Made by a program: the position numbers and the translations under genes. Of a DNA stretch of 64,000 bases, positions 47,801-58,800 are shown one piece after another. Each line of letters begins with the position of its first letter. Position 1 is the stretch's first letter. The stretch comes from Acanthaster planci (Eukaryota; Echinodermata; Asteroidea; Valvatida; Acanthasteridae). The notes below the pieces were generated by a model. It was not told the origin of the DNA. It did not search any database and saw only the letters and a program-made list of their open reading frames with translations. The stretch covers positions 2,748,423-2,812,422 of the forward strand of contig NW_019091365.1 of the NCBI RefSeq assembly GCF_001949145.1, written 5' to 3'.

Positions 47801-49579
47801 AAAGTAACATCAATATTCACAGCACCCTTGTTCCGAGTCCTACAAAAGATGAGCCCTCTTATCATTCGGGGCAGCTAAAACAAAATTCATCAGGCTTTAA
47901 CTGATAAGATTTGGAACTGCACGGTGGAGGGTAGACTTTCAGAAGTTTGCGGGCCCACCACGTGGAGTTGATCTCCACTAGAAGTGCGGTGGTTTTGAGC
48001 AGAACCGGTGAGTGGAAATCGGATGTTTCAACCAGGATGCTCTGGTCATCCTCAGGTTCCAACTGCTGAAATGAACACAATTAAAAATGACAAATGTTGT
48101 AGGTACAGTGAACTTCAAAGCTCTCTGTGACAGAGTGGGGTACTTTTATCAAGTGAAGAGGCTAACAAGTTGCCACGGTTTTTAAAACCAAGTTCACATC
48201 ATTAGCTGGTTCAGCTGGGATCCTCAAGTATTCTACTGAAAAGAACATAAAAGGGAAAACACAACCGACCGAGCAGTGAATGGTACTGTACCTGTGATGC
48301 CAGGTTCTCGATTGCGACATTTCCCTCGTCATGGATAGTGACAGATTTCACGCCTCCAAGAACAACATTTTTGGCAATCTCGACGCCAAGCCCAGTCATT
48401 CCTGAGATGAGGACATCCGAACGATTCATACGCTTCATGGCATCATGACCCAGCACATAACTGTAAATAGGCAAAAATGGTGCATATGTAACAACAAAAA
48501 TACTCTTTAACCCCTTCAATCCGGGAACTGTAGATAGCCGCGGCTTTGTGTGAGGATTAGTGCATACCACACATATATTCTATTTATCATGCAGCTGCGC
48601 TTTCAATAAGAGACTGCTGCTGGACAGAGCTTTGCATACTGGGCATACCACTGCCCAGCAGTCACGGTCAAAAGAATCCCGGCCGGAAGGGGTTAACAAA
48701 CAGAACGTGTTTCAAAAATCATGACACGAGTAAGATTTCATTGTTGAGAGGAGACTTCAAGTCTTCTTGCAGCCAGTTTTCATGTTTAACTGGGATCCGA
48801 TTTAAAGTGAACCCACTCACAGTCTTCAGTTGTTCATTCCACAAAATTTGAAAATTCAGCTGAACTGAAAATATATCTTTCAAAACACTATTCAGTCAGA
48901 TCGTTTTGTGTCTCACCTGTTACTGAATACCAGCACTGATGTTATCTGTGTTAGTGCTATACGTAACTTTGTGTGGCACATACATGAAAGTCTAAGAAGA
49001 CATCATATAAAAACATTTCATTCACATGCACCGTTTACACTGAAAAAGCACACTACATTTTCAACTGAATGTGTACAACTGAGCTTTCTTCCTGTAAAAG
49101 GATTGCATGGGGGGGTTGTTAACTCCAATCTGACAGACTTACAGCTGCCTGGAATACAAGCTCTCATCAATGCCATCAGTCCCATTCCTAGCCATGGCTC
49201 CCTGGAAATGAGAGGATAAAATTCATATTAATCTAAATTCTGAAAGCAGACACAACCAAAATACTAACAATAATGATAAAATTTTTAAAAGTATTAAAAT
49301 TACAGAAGCACATGGCATTTTTGTCTGATTTCCCGTATGCAACCAATCAACATACATATACAATTCAAAAGCTCCCAACTCTAACGGTGAATTTTGAAGG
49401 ATTTGAGTGTTGGGGTTCATTAGCTGTGAGGGAGGGATGTCCTCATGACTGCTCACCCTCTCTAGTGAAGCTACCGAGTTGTTGGACTGTTCCGCTAGCA
49501 CCTGTGACTCGGGGTCAAGTCGAAGTTTCTTGCTGGCTGGAGACAGGCTATCCAAATCTTCTCGAGGTCTCGATGACAT
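29900..49579 (-). CDS. UBA1: Ubiquitin-like modifier-activating enzyme 1, E1 (22 coding exons, complete)
   Basis: Coding exons in transcript order: 49579-49457, 49201-49143, 48460-48292, 47733-47599, 46274-46077, 45971-45888, 45406-45260, 44263-44117, 43648-43472, 41742-41635, 40111-39875, 38849-38684, 37678-37417, 37143-37095, 36429-36283, 35998-35924, 35116-34981, 34401-34256, 33698-33606, 32530-32339, 31667-31468, 30035-29900. All join in phase: 1061 residues (human 1058). UBA1 adenylates ubiquitin with ATP, captures it as a thioester and passes it to E2 enzymes in nucleus and cytosol. Seen: KKLRL, possibly nuclear-targeting, near residue 17; inactive adenylation half (residues 55-445); nucleotide loop GAGAIG at 478-483 with DMD at 507-509 and SNLNRQFLF; catalytic Cys635 in [10 protein letters not shown] (codon 37524-37526); C-terminal ubiquitin-fold domain (about 950-1061), ending YVRYTFR. 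The start is the first in-frame ATG; an upstream ATG (49586-49584) is out of frame. The 42518-43354 gap lies inside intron 9. Confidence 0.97.
35512..35812 (+). mobile_element. Inverted-repeat element in a UBA1 intron
   Basis: This 301-base element starts GTGCCCGGCAGAAGGGC and ends GCCCTTCTGCCGGGCAC. The inverted repeats extend about 54 bases inward on each side with a few mismatches, around an AT-rich centre. It lies between UBA1 coding exons 16 and 17. I see no convincing target-site duplication. Confidence 0.75.
38966..39399 (-). mobile_element. TTAA-bounded non-autonomous element, copy 1 (piggyBac type)
   Basis: The 434-base element runs from TTAACCCTAAC to GTTAGGGTTAA. TTAA plus CCC termini are the hallmark of piggyBac insertion. 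It lies in UBA1 intron 11. A near-full copy is at 50363-50791 and an internally deleted copy at 41838-42048. The minus strand has a 117-codon hydrophobic open frame (38992-39345) that is also open in the 50 kb copy. Confidence 0.7.
40301..40430 (+). repeat. 130-base palindromic element in a UBA1 intron
   Basis: The left arm gggcagtttgatcag and cactggtcgatttt pairs with the right arm aaaatcgaccactg and ctgatggaacttgccc. The arms are about 55 bases with mismatches. The structure is that of a small hairpin MITE. Confidence 0.65.
41838..42048 (-). mobile_element. TTAA-bounded element, internally deleted copy
   Basis: This starts TTAACCCTAACCCCC and ends gttgggaTTAA. It has the left and right parts of the 38966-39399 element but lacks about 220 internal bases; the break falls after cttgtac and before cctttcatccc. 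It lies in UBA1 intron 9, beside the assembly gap. Confidence 0.7.
42518..43354. other. Assembly gap (837 N)
   Basis: Unknown bases inside UBA1 intron 9. The flanking coding exons join in phase with no missing family residues, so no coding sequence is expected inside it. Confidence 1.
43408..43457. repeat. Perfect 22-bp inverted repeat with 6-base loop
   Basis: The 22 bases from agggtcagcaaaagggagct (43408-43429) are exactly reverse-complemented at 43436-43457 around the loop gagcta. The hairpin lies 54 bases from the gap and 13 bases into the intron after the UBA1 exon 9 donor. Confidence 0.9.
46828..47355. mobile_element. hAT-type non-autonomous element with 8-bp target duplication
   Basis: The 528-base AT-rich element begins TAGGGCTG and ends CAGCCCTA. 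It is flanked on both sides by the same 8 bases, CAGGATTT (46820-46827 and 47356-47363). Eight-base duplications and TAGGG/CAGGG termini are typical of hAT transposons. The terminal repeats become imperfect after 8 bases. It lies in UBA1 intron 4 and has no transposase frame. Confidence 0.75.
48020..48060 (-). other. Hammerhead-ribozyme-like core motif
   Basis: On the minus strand CTGAGGA is followed by a stem of GACCAG against CTGGTT, then GAAAC. This resembles the conserved CUGANGA-stem II-GAAA core that also occurs in terminal repeats of Penelope-like retroelements. The stem is only 6 pairs (one wobble) with one unpaired U before it. The other stems and the cleavage triplet were not identified. 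It lies within the open minus-strand stretch 47862-48080 in UBA1 intron 3. Confidence 0.3.
48507..48696. mobile_element. TTAA-bounded element, second family
   Basis: The 190-base element begins TTAACCCCTTCAATCCGGG and ends CCCGGCCGGAAGGGGTTAA, an imperfect 19-base terminal inverted repeat with TTAA at both ends. The interior differs from the 434-base family. It lies in UBA1 intron 2 and stops about 45 bases from the exon 3 acceptor. Confidence 0.65.
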
Positions 49580-50362
49580 CTGCCATGTTAGAGGGAAGGC
49601 AGGAGGAAACAGTACAAAAATATGGTGATTGGTGGCATCTGCCACACAATGCAATGAAAACAAATGTATAAAGAACAAAGTTTACAAGGAAGCCAAGCCA
49701 ATTTACTGAAGATTTTCAGATTTCTGAAGAAAAATGTGGATTGTTTCCTCATTCCAAAATTCAAATTAGTCATGCTATTACTGACACCATACTTACCCAC
49801 AATTCGTAAACAAAAGTTTTTCAAAAGTTCTTCCGTGTAACTTGGTCGTCAGTTAGCTTTACTAACTTCATGATTGCATGGACAAGTGGACATGGCTTAA
49901 AACAGAAAATTTAGTAACTCTTCCAAACTAAACGCACCAAAACAACACACTTCTATATGGTAGCAAATTTAAGGTATGGTACAGTCCATCACTTGTGCAT
50001 TATGTTCCTTTGGGGAAAGAAAAATACCAACAAATTTAAGGAAGTCTATCATTTGTGTTTCATGTTAAAAATCTAAAGAAGGTGCCTATAAACAAACCTC
50101 ATGAACTTTCAGCCCTGTGAATACTGTGTGTTTCGAGATAAACAATATTCTAGATTTTAATTTCTTGTCTCCATATATGTATTTTTTGAGCTCATGAATT
50201 TACTGTTTCGTTCGTACCATGCTTGTACTTGAAGCCAGTGTTTTTCGACAAACTTTCCGATTTGCCAATTTCCTGTCATTATAAGACTCTAGCATTGCCC
50301 GTTGTGGTGTGGACTGTCCATGATTCTTAAAAAATTGATAACTTTATATATTTTTACATTCA
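49580..50362. other. 5' flank of the UBA1 coding region
   Basis: A polypyrimidine tract followed by cag on the minus strand lies directly before the ATG. The first coding exon therefore probably has an acceptor there, and a separate non-coding exon lies further right. I cannot locate that exon or the promoter. Confidence 0.4.
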
Positions 50363-50791
50363 TTAACCCTAACCTCCTAGGCTCCTGCACTAGAAAGCAT
50401 ACTGAACCTCACCAAATCCAACAGGTGCATGTACTTGTCTAGGTACTTGTACATGCAGGTTACTGTACCAAACCTGATTAACTCCAACAGAATGAGGCCG
50501 TTGGAGTTTGAGTGATATGGTATGGATGGGTCTATGCAGTATAGGATGACTTGCACTGAATAGTACCAAACCTGACAAAATCAAACATAGTCCAACAACT
50601 GGTACAGCAAGCCAGACACTGCACACAGTGACCCATGTGTGTCTCAACTCACACAGAATCCAACACCATCTCCCTGGGCCTTCCATCCCAAGTCTCACAA
50701 AATTCAACAACAAATTCCTCAGGTACAGTACCAAACCTGCCAAAACCTCACAAAACCTGCTGTTGGAGTATGGTAGGTTTTGGGCAGTTAA
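50363..50791 (-). mobile_element. TTAA-bounded non-autonomous element, copy 2 (piggyBac type)
   Basis: This is a near-full copy of 38966-39399, starting TTAACCCTAAC and ending at TTAA with a mutated right terminus (gggcagTTAA). The minus-strand 117-codon frame is open here too, and the open frame extends further upstream. Confidence 0.7.
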
Positions 50792-51030
50792 AGGAATTTT
50801 TATCACTTTAAGAGACAATTTTTGGTAGCTTTCGTCCCTACCCAATCAGAAAAAATGACTAATCGGCCATATCTTTGAGAGCAAAGTAATCAGAAGCAGA
50901 GCTTTTTTTTGAGGGGGGGGGGACCTCAGTGGCATCTGTGGGCCCTACCGGTTTATGGTGTGTAATTCCCATAAGCCTTATTGCAAATAGCACACAACTA
51001 ATTTTGCACGATAGAAGGGTACTGTGAGAA

Positions 51031-51250
51031 GGAAAATGGGAAAAGTGGCAATGTTGTCTCCGTTTTCCTTCCCACAATGCCTTTCTAATGTTGTGCAAAA
51101 TCATGGCCATCCATGTAGTACTTGCGATAAGGCTTATGGACTGTAGACCTTGTGTGCCTTATCGCTAATACAGCATGGGTGATTATGCACAATGGTAGAA
51201 AGGCATCGTGGGAAGGAAAACGGAGACAACATTGCCACTTTTTCCCTTCC
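51031..51250. repeat. Long inverted repeat upstream of UBA1
   Basis: A left arm from 51031 (aaaagtggcaatgttgtctc and onward to cctttcta) is matched by its reverse complement ending at 51250. The arms have about 55 near-perfect bases and weaker pairing for another 20. This is MITE-like. It abuts a second inverted-repeat element at 51275-51706. Confidence 0.75.
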
Positions 51251-51274
51251 ACGGTTCCATTATAATAGGGCCTA

Positions 51275-51706
51275 CTATAGCCCCACTAGTGTGACACGGA
51301 TTCTCGCTAACGTTCCATCCTTAGCCACAAATCTGTATACGCAATTTCGTGTCAGCGTACTGAAAACTTTTGGCGCACCCACTTGTCATCGTGGGCGTAA
51401 TTTCATTTGCACACCGAAATGATCCTTGACCTTTCCGCTTTCTAAAACCATTTATTGAATGATTTCACTCATGTTATTCAGGTATTTTCCACTCTTTTTG
51501 CCTTTATCCATTCAATCTAACGGGCTCGCTCTCACAGTCGCCATCTTTAAAATAAGATTATTGATCATCGTCTCAACGGCTGCTCCATGTCAGGACATAT
51601 CTAAACTGCTGCCCAAGTTTTGGAAAAGCCCATTGGTACATTTTGTATCTTATCGCTCAGTCCGGTAGCGACAGTCCGTGCCACACTAGTGGGGCTAAGC
51701 CTATAG
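51275..51706. mobile_element. Inverted-repeat element with CTATAG...CCCCACTAGTGTG ends
   Basis: The left end CTATAGCCCCACTAGTGTGA is matched by the right end CACACTAGTGGGGCTAAGCC followed by TATAG. The right terminus has five extra bases. The 432-base interior shows no recognisable protein. It is a probable non-autonomous DNA transposon. Confidence 0.65.
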
Positions 51707-54700
51707 TGCTGTCAGTGAGTGTACATGAACATGTTATGTCATGATGGACATGGTCACCATAACAGGCTTTTTTTTAAATTCAAGTACTCAATCAAATAGC
51801 CTACCCAGCACACAAAAGGGAAATCAACAAAATTTTGATTCCCCATTCAGAAAGAATTCCATATACAGACGCCATTTGACACCCCGTGCACAAACCCTAT
51901 GAGAGTTGAGACTCGCCTGTAAATTTGTGTAATGATGTAGGTTTAAATGACTTCGTATTTTCCCTCATAAATTGAACTTTTCTGGATATATTTTTCCTTT
52001 CTGATGGCTAATGGGTCACTGTAGGGAATATTTACTGGCATACGTATATGGAACTCTTCCCAACGTTCAACAAAATCTGATAATCAAAAAGGACTCAATT
52101 TGTAAACTTTCCAAAGAGGACAAGCCAGACAGATCCGGATCACTGTCCGGAAACTGGGCAAAAGAACTAGCAATACAAAGGTGACCCTTTGGCGGTAAGA
52201 GAACACATTTTACCTTCAGCTTTTCCTACAACATTCTATTGAAGAGCCATGGAAAGAAAAATGGCACATTCAAATCTCTTTTAAGGCAGAAAATTCAACT
52301 TTCAACCAGAATTCCATGAATTTTGCCTTCAGTGCGCTCTCACGTGATGGCGCACGGCACACAAAGCCTTTTTTCAATTTTTGGCTTAGTTCCAGCAACG
52401 CACAGCCAAATATTGTGGAACAAAGAAAAACTCAAAAGATACCAAAATCAATTTAAAATACCAAAATGAACTTTTCTTTATACTCCCACCAGGTTCTACT
52501 GAGTAAAGTAGAATATATTGCGAGTAAAAAGGAGAACAGCACTTTACACTCACCGTCAGAAAACGAAGAACCGGAAGAAGCAAAAATGTTGCAGACCGCA
52601 AAGCACTGTGGGAAAGCCATGATGACAGAACCTTCGCTGGTTTTCATTTTAACGTTCAAATTCAATAGGACAAAAAGTACCAGTTATGCACAAAATAGAG
52701 ATGATGTGTTCCTTTTGTGTTCCAGTTTTGCGAAGTTTCGAGAGAATTGTGTGGGCGAGAATTGTGGGCGTCGCTAGACTATTTGAAAAGGGGAGAGCCT
52801 GAGGGTGCCATTGCGAAAATTATCAGCGGTTTTCATGAGCCACCTGGTAGCCTTTTTTCTCTAACTGGACGCTAACGAGACCTCCCCACCCTGCGTTCCC
52901 CTTCCCCATCTTGCTTTACAAGGCACCACAAAGTAATTTTGCCGACAAAACTGACATCCCCCTCCCGTGACGCCAGGGGACACGTATGAGGCTTGTATAA
53001 TGATAGGGATTATCATTACTGTATTACAACTGCGCACAATTATTATACCACCCACATCATCTTTGGTTTATGTTTCCTTTCCACCATCTTCATCACCGAC
53101 CACCATCTACATGAAGGCGTTCGATTTATCGGATAAATCCACACTTGGTGGGGGATATTCCTGTGTCAGAAAGGAATGAAGAGGAAAGAGGGGATGTTTA
53201 CTTCGCACTGAGTTGGCATAAAATTACTGCCGCGCCCTTGTGGGGAAGTTGTGGGCCTGATTCCAACTCCACTTACGTCACCAAGCAGAACTGAGTGTTA
53301 CAACTAACTGTTGAGGTTGTTCACAGGTGTGTGTATGGGGAAGGGGTCGACAGGGGAAGCTTCTGACACTGCAAGGGGGTCATTATTAGTTCACAGGCCG
53401 AATACATGCACGTGGGCGTTATAATCCTCTCTCCGAAGTTCATTCCTAAGACTTCTTCCCCTTCCCTCATTTTAGGAGTGGGGCCAAAGGGGTGGGGATA
53501 GGGGACGGCCGAAACCCCCCCCCCCTCCCCAGATCCCCCTTCACTATAAGCACGGTGGGGGAGAAGGGTATACATACAGGTGGTTTCTCAAGGCGCTATC
53601 CAGTAGTGAAAAATTAGCGGGTAAACTTGAGGGGGGGAGACCCGTGGGTGCACTGTGGGTGCACTCAGTATTCCAAAAGGGGAAACGAGAACAACAGAAT
53701 CGTGTCATGTACCCAAACGTATTAATTTCAAGATTTCGGTTGGTGGACGGACATTCTACTAGGAGCACTTGGCCCGGAGGCACACCGTACCACTGGCTAC
53801 CACTGTCATCAGTGAAGAAAAAAAAACTTTTGGAAGCGGCTACCTCGAGCTATTGCCCACGTGTCGGTTCTCGGGCCCTACCCGGGATCCCTTTGAAAAA
53901 AATCCTCCAGAGCCACGATTATAGCCTTTATTCAACTCGGTTTTCCCCAGCGTGATGTGTGAAAAAATAATTTTGCACTCGCGGTATACCCTCCACAGGC
54001 GAAACTACAGAAGTCAAAATAAACAGAAAATTGGGCATCCACAATTTTGGTCAAAAATCAGAATGGTTTTAATTCCAACAATGTACTCATCAGCGGAGTT
54101 TCATTCTATAGTCCCTAAAAGCGCCAACTTTGTTTTCTTCGACAAGTTCAATTTTTCATCTCCATAAAGATCAACACTTTTAGAGAACATTCTAAAATTT
54201 TGATACGCAACTTTAACACATATGGGGAATTTTGTGAGAATGTCCCCAAGACTGACGCCACAAAAGGGCAAAACCGTCAAAAGACCTAATGAGGCATTAA
54301 AAGATAATTAGGCTAATATAATCAGCAAACATCATCATCAATGTGCACTCATGAAGCCCAAGTAATGGCAAATCCAATATGCAAACAACTGTTTGGGAAA
54401 AATCCCACGGGCTTGTAATTGTACAATGCAAAGTACATGTAACTGACATATCGTCCCCTCGGCCCCCCCCTCAAAAAATGAACAAAATATGGGGAAAGAG
54501 ATGAGAGAGTGAAAGAAATGAAAAAAATGGAGAGGGATGGCATGAAAAGGGGGAATTGACCCTTTCATCTCGTAAACTTTGTCATTTTGCTCCTCCCTAG
54601 AAAAAAATTCAGACGGCGCCAACGAAAAACTTTCCTCAATACTGGGGTTACCCAACTTAGAGCAATCTCTGGTTTTTATGCAAGATGCTGTTTGCAATGT

Positions 54701-55800
54701 ATCGAGACCCTCCGCCGTCTATGACATGACAGCGGCGTATTTAGTATTAGTTACCGTCCATTTTATACAAGGACGGCGTTTTGGCGCGGCAAGAGTGAGA
54801 GATGGTCTCATGTTCGGTTTAGTATCATTTAACCAACCAGCGGTGAGGCAGCCCGGGCATTGATCTCCGCCTAGGAAGTGCCACTGTAAACCCCCACTGA
54901 CGACGAGGTACCAGTGCAAGTTCTGACAATTGTGCCACACCCGCATGAACGGTCGCGTGCCGTAATTTTTCTGCACGCGTCTACGTTGCAGAGACAGCTG
55001 CGGAAACGCTCTCCAGTAGTGACGTCAAAATGGGTAGTATAAAAACTATACATAGCACTTCAGTACCGAAGATTAGTTATGGCAATGTCTTGAATAAAAA
55101 AAACCACGTAACTTAACAATGCCTAACAAGAAAGAGAATGTAAGATCACACTGAATAAGAACAAAAAGACTAAAATGGCATGATCGGACCGTGATCACCT
55201 TTCTCTTAATTTTTCAGACTTTCCTTAAAATTTTAAATTGCAACTTGAATAAAACGCTACAACAGAGGAAGACAGTGGACAGTGACGTAGATGTTAATTG
55301 AGTCCAGCTGGGTGGAGAGGGGACTCAAGTGGAGATCAGGTACCAAAAACTACAAAACATAAGCTTTCTAGAAATTGGGGTGGACGTGGTCATAGGAGGT
55401 TGTGCCGTTCAAATGCAGAAGTGCTCAAAACGATCCACGATATTGTACAAACCTTGCTATGCTAGCAATGTGTGGACCACAGAACAAAACAGGTCCGCAC
55501 AAGTGAAACCTGTGTGAACATTGTGTGGACGAAGCCACCTCAAAACAAATTTTTCCTTGTTCGAAAAAAAGGGGGCCATTTTAGGGTTATTCTGTTAAAT
55601 AATGACGAACAGTTATGGAAACCGCACAAATTCAGTCAATAAGAGTGTTCCCAGTGAGAGAAAACTTAGCATTTTCTTGGAAATTTTCTTCACTTCACAA
55701 AAATAAAGGAATTTCCACACTATTTTTCACCTAAAAGTCAACCTGAAAAACGTAGATCTCACGCGGGTACCCCGAGACACACAACAGGATGGCAGTCAGA
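51707..55800. other. Intergenic sequence between UBA1 and ATP2B
   Basis: No gene is supported. The frames near 52466-52777 and 53644-53955 lack any recognisable motif or splice context. Stretches around 54700-55030 are richer in CpG. A TGACGTCA (55020-55027) followed after 10 bases by TATAAAA (55038-55044) on the plus strand looks like a promoter, but no plus-strand gene follows. Confidence 0.5.
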
Positions 55801-58800
55801 GACATAGGATAACAAACACACACCCACCCACCCACACAAAAAAATCGCAATCCAAAGGCGTATATGAATCATTTTAACAACTGCAATATGTATTCATTAA
55901 ACATTGGAATTCCAAAACAAAGTAAAATCTAAAGTAAAATCTAAGTTCAGGGTATTTTTAATTGCAAAAACTTTAAATCACACTTAAACTTTGGCTATGT
56001 ATAGAAATTACAAAACAATCATAGAAAAATAACAAAGGATAATCAAACATATATAAGGTACAAATAAATACACCTCATAGGATACGTGAACAACTGAAGG
56101 AATAAAAATACAACAGCAAAATGAGAAATAAAAAAACAAGAAACTAGCTCATCTAATCAGCAACCAACCTTTCTGTGCAAGAGCTTAACGCTTTTATTCT
56201 GACTGCTGAATTCAAAATGTTCAGATGTGCATCACACTAAAGAGAAATTAGTACAACTTCCCTACCACACCACAGACAAGACATCAATTGCATCGGGAAT
56301 TCGAATGATTCATTTATTTTACAATCTGCCACAATGAAATCCATCACTCCGACATTTTTCCTCCTTTTTTTTTTTTTTTAATTTACACATGCTGTAATCT
56401 ACGTACACTAGAGCAAAAGTGAGCTTACTGCATTTTGCATGCAAGCAAGAGAAAGGGTGGGAACTGAAATTTCTTTTTTTGTGAGTGTGGAAACCTAACG
56501 GTTTCAGAGGTAGATTATAAGCCCATGTGAGTAATCTCATGAATATTTAAACAAATGGTGACATTGGTTGGCATGTATGAACTATTACAAATACTTTGCT
56601 TTGTGCATTACATGCCACATTACAGTGGAACAGTTTTGACACAACAAAAAGTCTAACCAAGTACTTGGATTTTTTTGTAACTAAAACTCAAGCAACACCA
56701 TCAAAACTAAATTACAATGTACTTCAGTGCAACACAGATTTTTTTTCTCCATATGATTGTCACACAATGCTTCTTCATCACAATTGAGTGATTAATCCTC
56801 CGAATCTGAATTTATGTTAATCAGGAAAATGCCAGATACTGCACCACGGAGTACCAACTGAAACAAGTTACTTTTGGCCATGACATTAATATTCTGATGT
56901 CAAAGGTCTGTGATCATAATGTTGAAGACATAAAAATGGGGCAGAACCAAAGATAACAAGCACTACAAAAGAAATGTAAAGGACGCTCGTCTGAAATACA
57001 CACAATGGAAATGCACCATCCTACTTTTCTAAATACAGTTTTAAAAACTAAACTGACAATTTCTTTTTTCAACTCTGGCTCAAATCTGTCAATTCAAACA
57101 ACTGCGTGCTGACTGTTAGTAAAGGACCAAACACCTTGTTGCCTATAAGTTCAATGCGCCATATTTTAATATACATTTACATTATTTATAATAGTACAAG
57201 CATCTTTTTTTCTTTTCCATGTTCAAATTGAAACATACCCTAAAACAACTGGCAACTGCCAGGAAGAAATGCAGGTTGCTGTGACAACCCAGCAACCCCT
57301 TTCAATAATATGTACATACATTTGAAAATGTTCTTCACACCAAAGCTACCTCCTTTAATCAGTAAAATCAAAAACCTACGTATAACTTTTTTTTACTTGG
57401 ATGTATAAATAGTTACAGTCAAAACCACCGTTTTTAATCTGTACATCATACTCAAAATGTTAGTTTATACCAGTGAACTTCAAAACTGTTTAAAATTGCT
57501 GGCAGCAGCACTTATAGTCCAAGATCTCACAGATTAACATATTTTAGACCAAGTGAATAATGATTTGTATTGATGATGTTTTCACAAGGTTTTGTGATAG
57601 ATGTTATTTTGCAAAATGTAGGGTGTCATGGCTGAAAACCTTTCCAATGGCCTGCTGTAGATAAGCAGCCAGTGTAAACTTCAATGAGGAAAATGAGTTA
57701 CAAAGCTGTTCCAGTTTGGCACTGTGTTGTGATACAAGAAGGAGATGCTGAGCTGGCAGAAAAGTTGCATGTGCAATGCACACAAATGTATCCACGAGGC
57801 TAGCCACGTGTAGTTTGCCGCCCCTAACCCCTTCAAGATATACGCCTGACACTGCTCTCATCTTTGCCGGACACCCAGAGAGTACAGCGCAGGACAACGT
57901 GGCAGAAGTTTTTCATTTACAAAAACGGTCCTATCCACTCCCAGCGGAACAAAAGAGGGCGTTTTTCTTTTGGTGCTCACCGCATAGACGTACGTTCATA
58001 ATGGAGATCAATGGCGCATTTGATACGGAGCACGCCGAGTACACATAGAGAATTTATTCCCTAATTTATGGTCTTTGCATACATGCAGAACACGTGTGAG
58101 AACCCACTTGGAAAACTTTCTACCACCTGTCTTTCGTTTGCCGCTTGGGGATGCACTTCAACTCAGGGCGGGTAGCCGGGCACTTTCTGAGCCTGACTGC
58201 TTGTGATAAAACAACACTTACTTCTTGAACCAGGTCAAGCATGCACTGTCTCTATGCGACACGTACATGTAGTAGACATTTTTGTTCAACATGAAAAAGA
58301 CAAAAATCAACATGCTCCCTCTTTTTGCCATCACGGAAAACTGTGGAATCCAAACTGTGTTGTCCATGTAAATGTAAAAAATGACACCCTGTCCATAGCC
58401 GACAAAAAATAGGAGGCAGAATTGTACAGAAATGTAAAGCTAGACTGTCAGCCTGATCTTGTTGGATAGGCTCCTAGGAGGGATTCGAATGGGGTCCCCA
58501 ACAGGCGGCAACCTTCCAAAGCGGTTTGTTCCACGTGGGTTGTTCTACTGAGACTAACCTATGGCAACTGATTTGGTGTTTTTATCTGTTAAAATGCAAA
58601 GATGACCTCTAATTTTCTGGCCAGTAAAAGGGGTGGGCTTAGTGGAGGAGGTTATCTGATGTTATTCTCACACAACTCCAACCAACCCCAGTGAGGTCTG
58701 TTAAGCTTTTGCTTGTTGGTAACAAACCACTCAAATTCACTTGTCTAATTTGTACACGCCGACCAAAAGGTCTGTGGCAAAAGTTAAGTGTACTCCTGAA

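Noticed and set aside
52466-52777. 103-codon plus-strand frame upstream of UBA1
   Set aside because: Charged and low-complexity, with no family resemblance and no promoter or splice evidence.
57604-57897. 97-codon minus-strand frame in the ATP2B 3' region
   Set aside because: No recognisable motif, no splice sites at sensible places, and it lies beyond the ATP2B stop codon.
58470-58520. Minus-strand tRNA suggested by the string ggattcgaat
   Set aside because: The T-arm bases on either side are not complementary and no A box is placed correctly.
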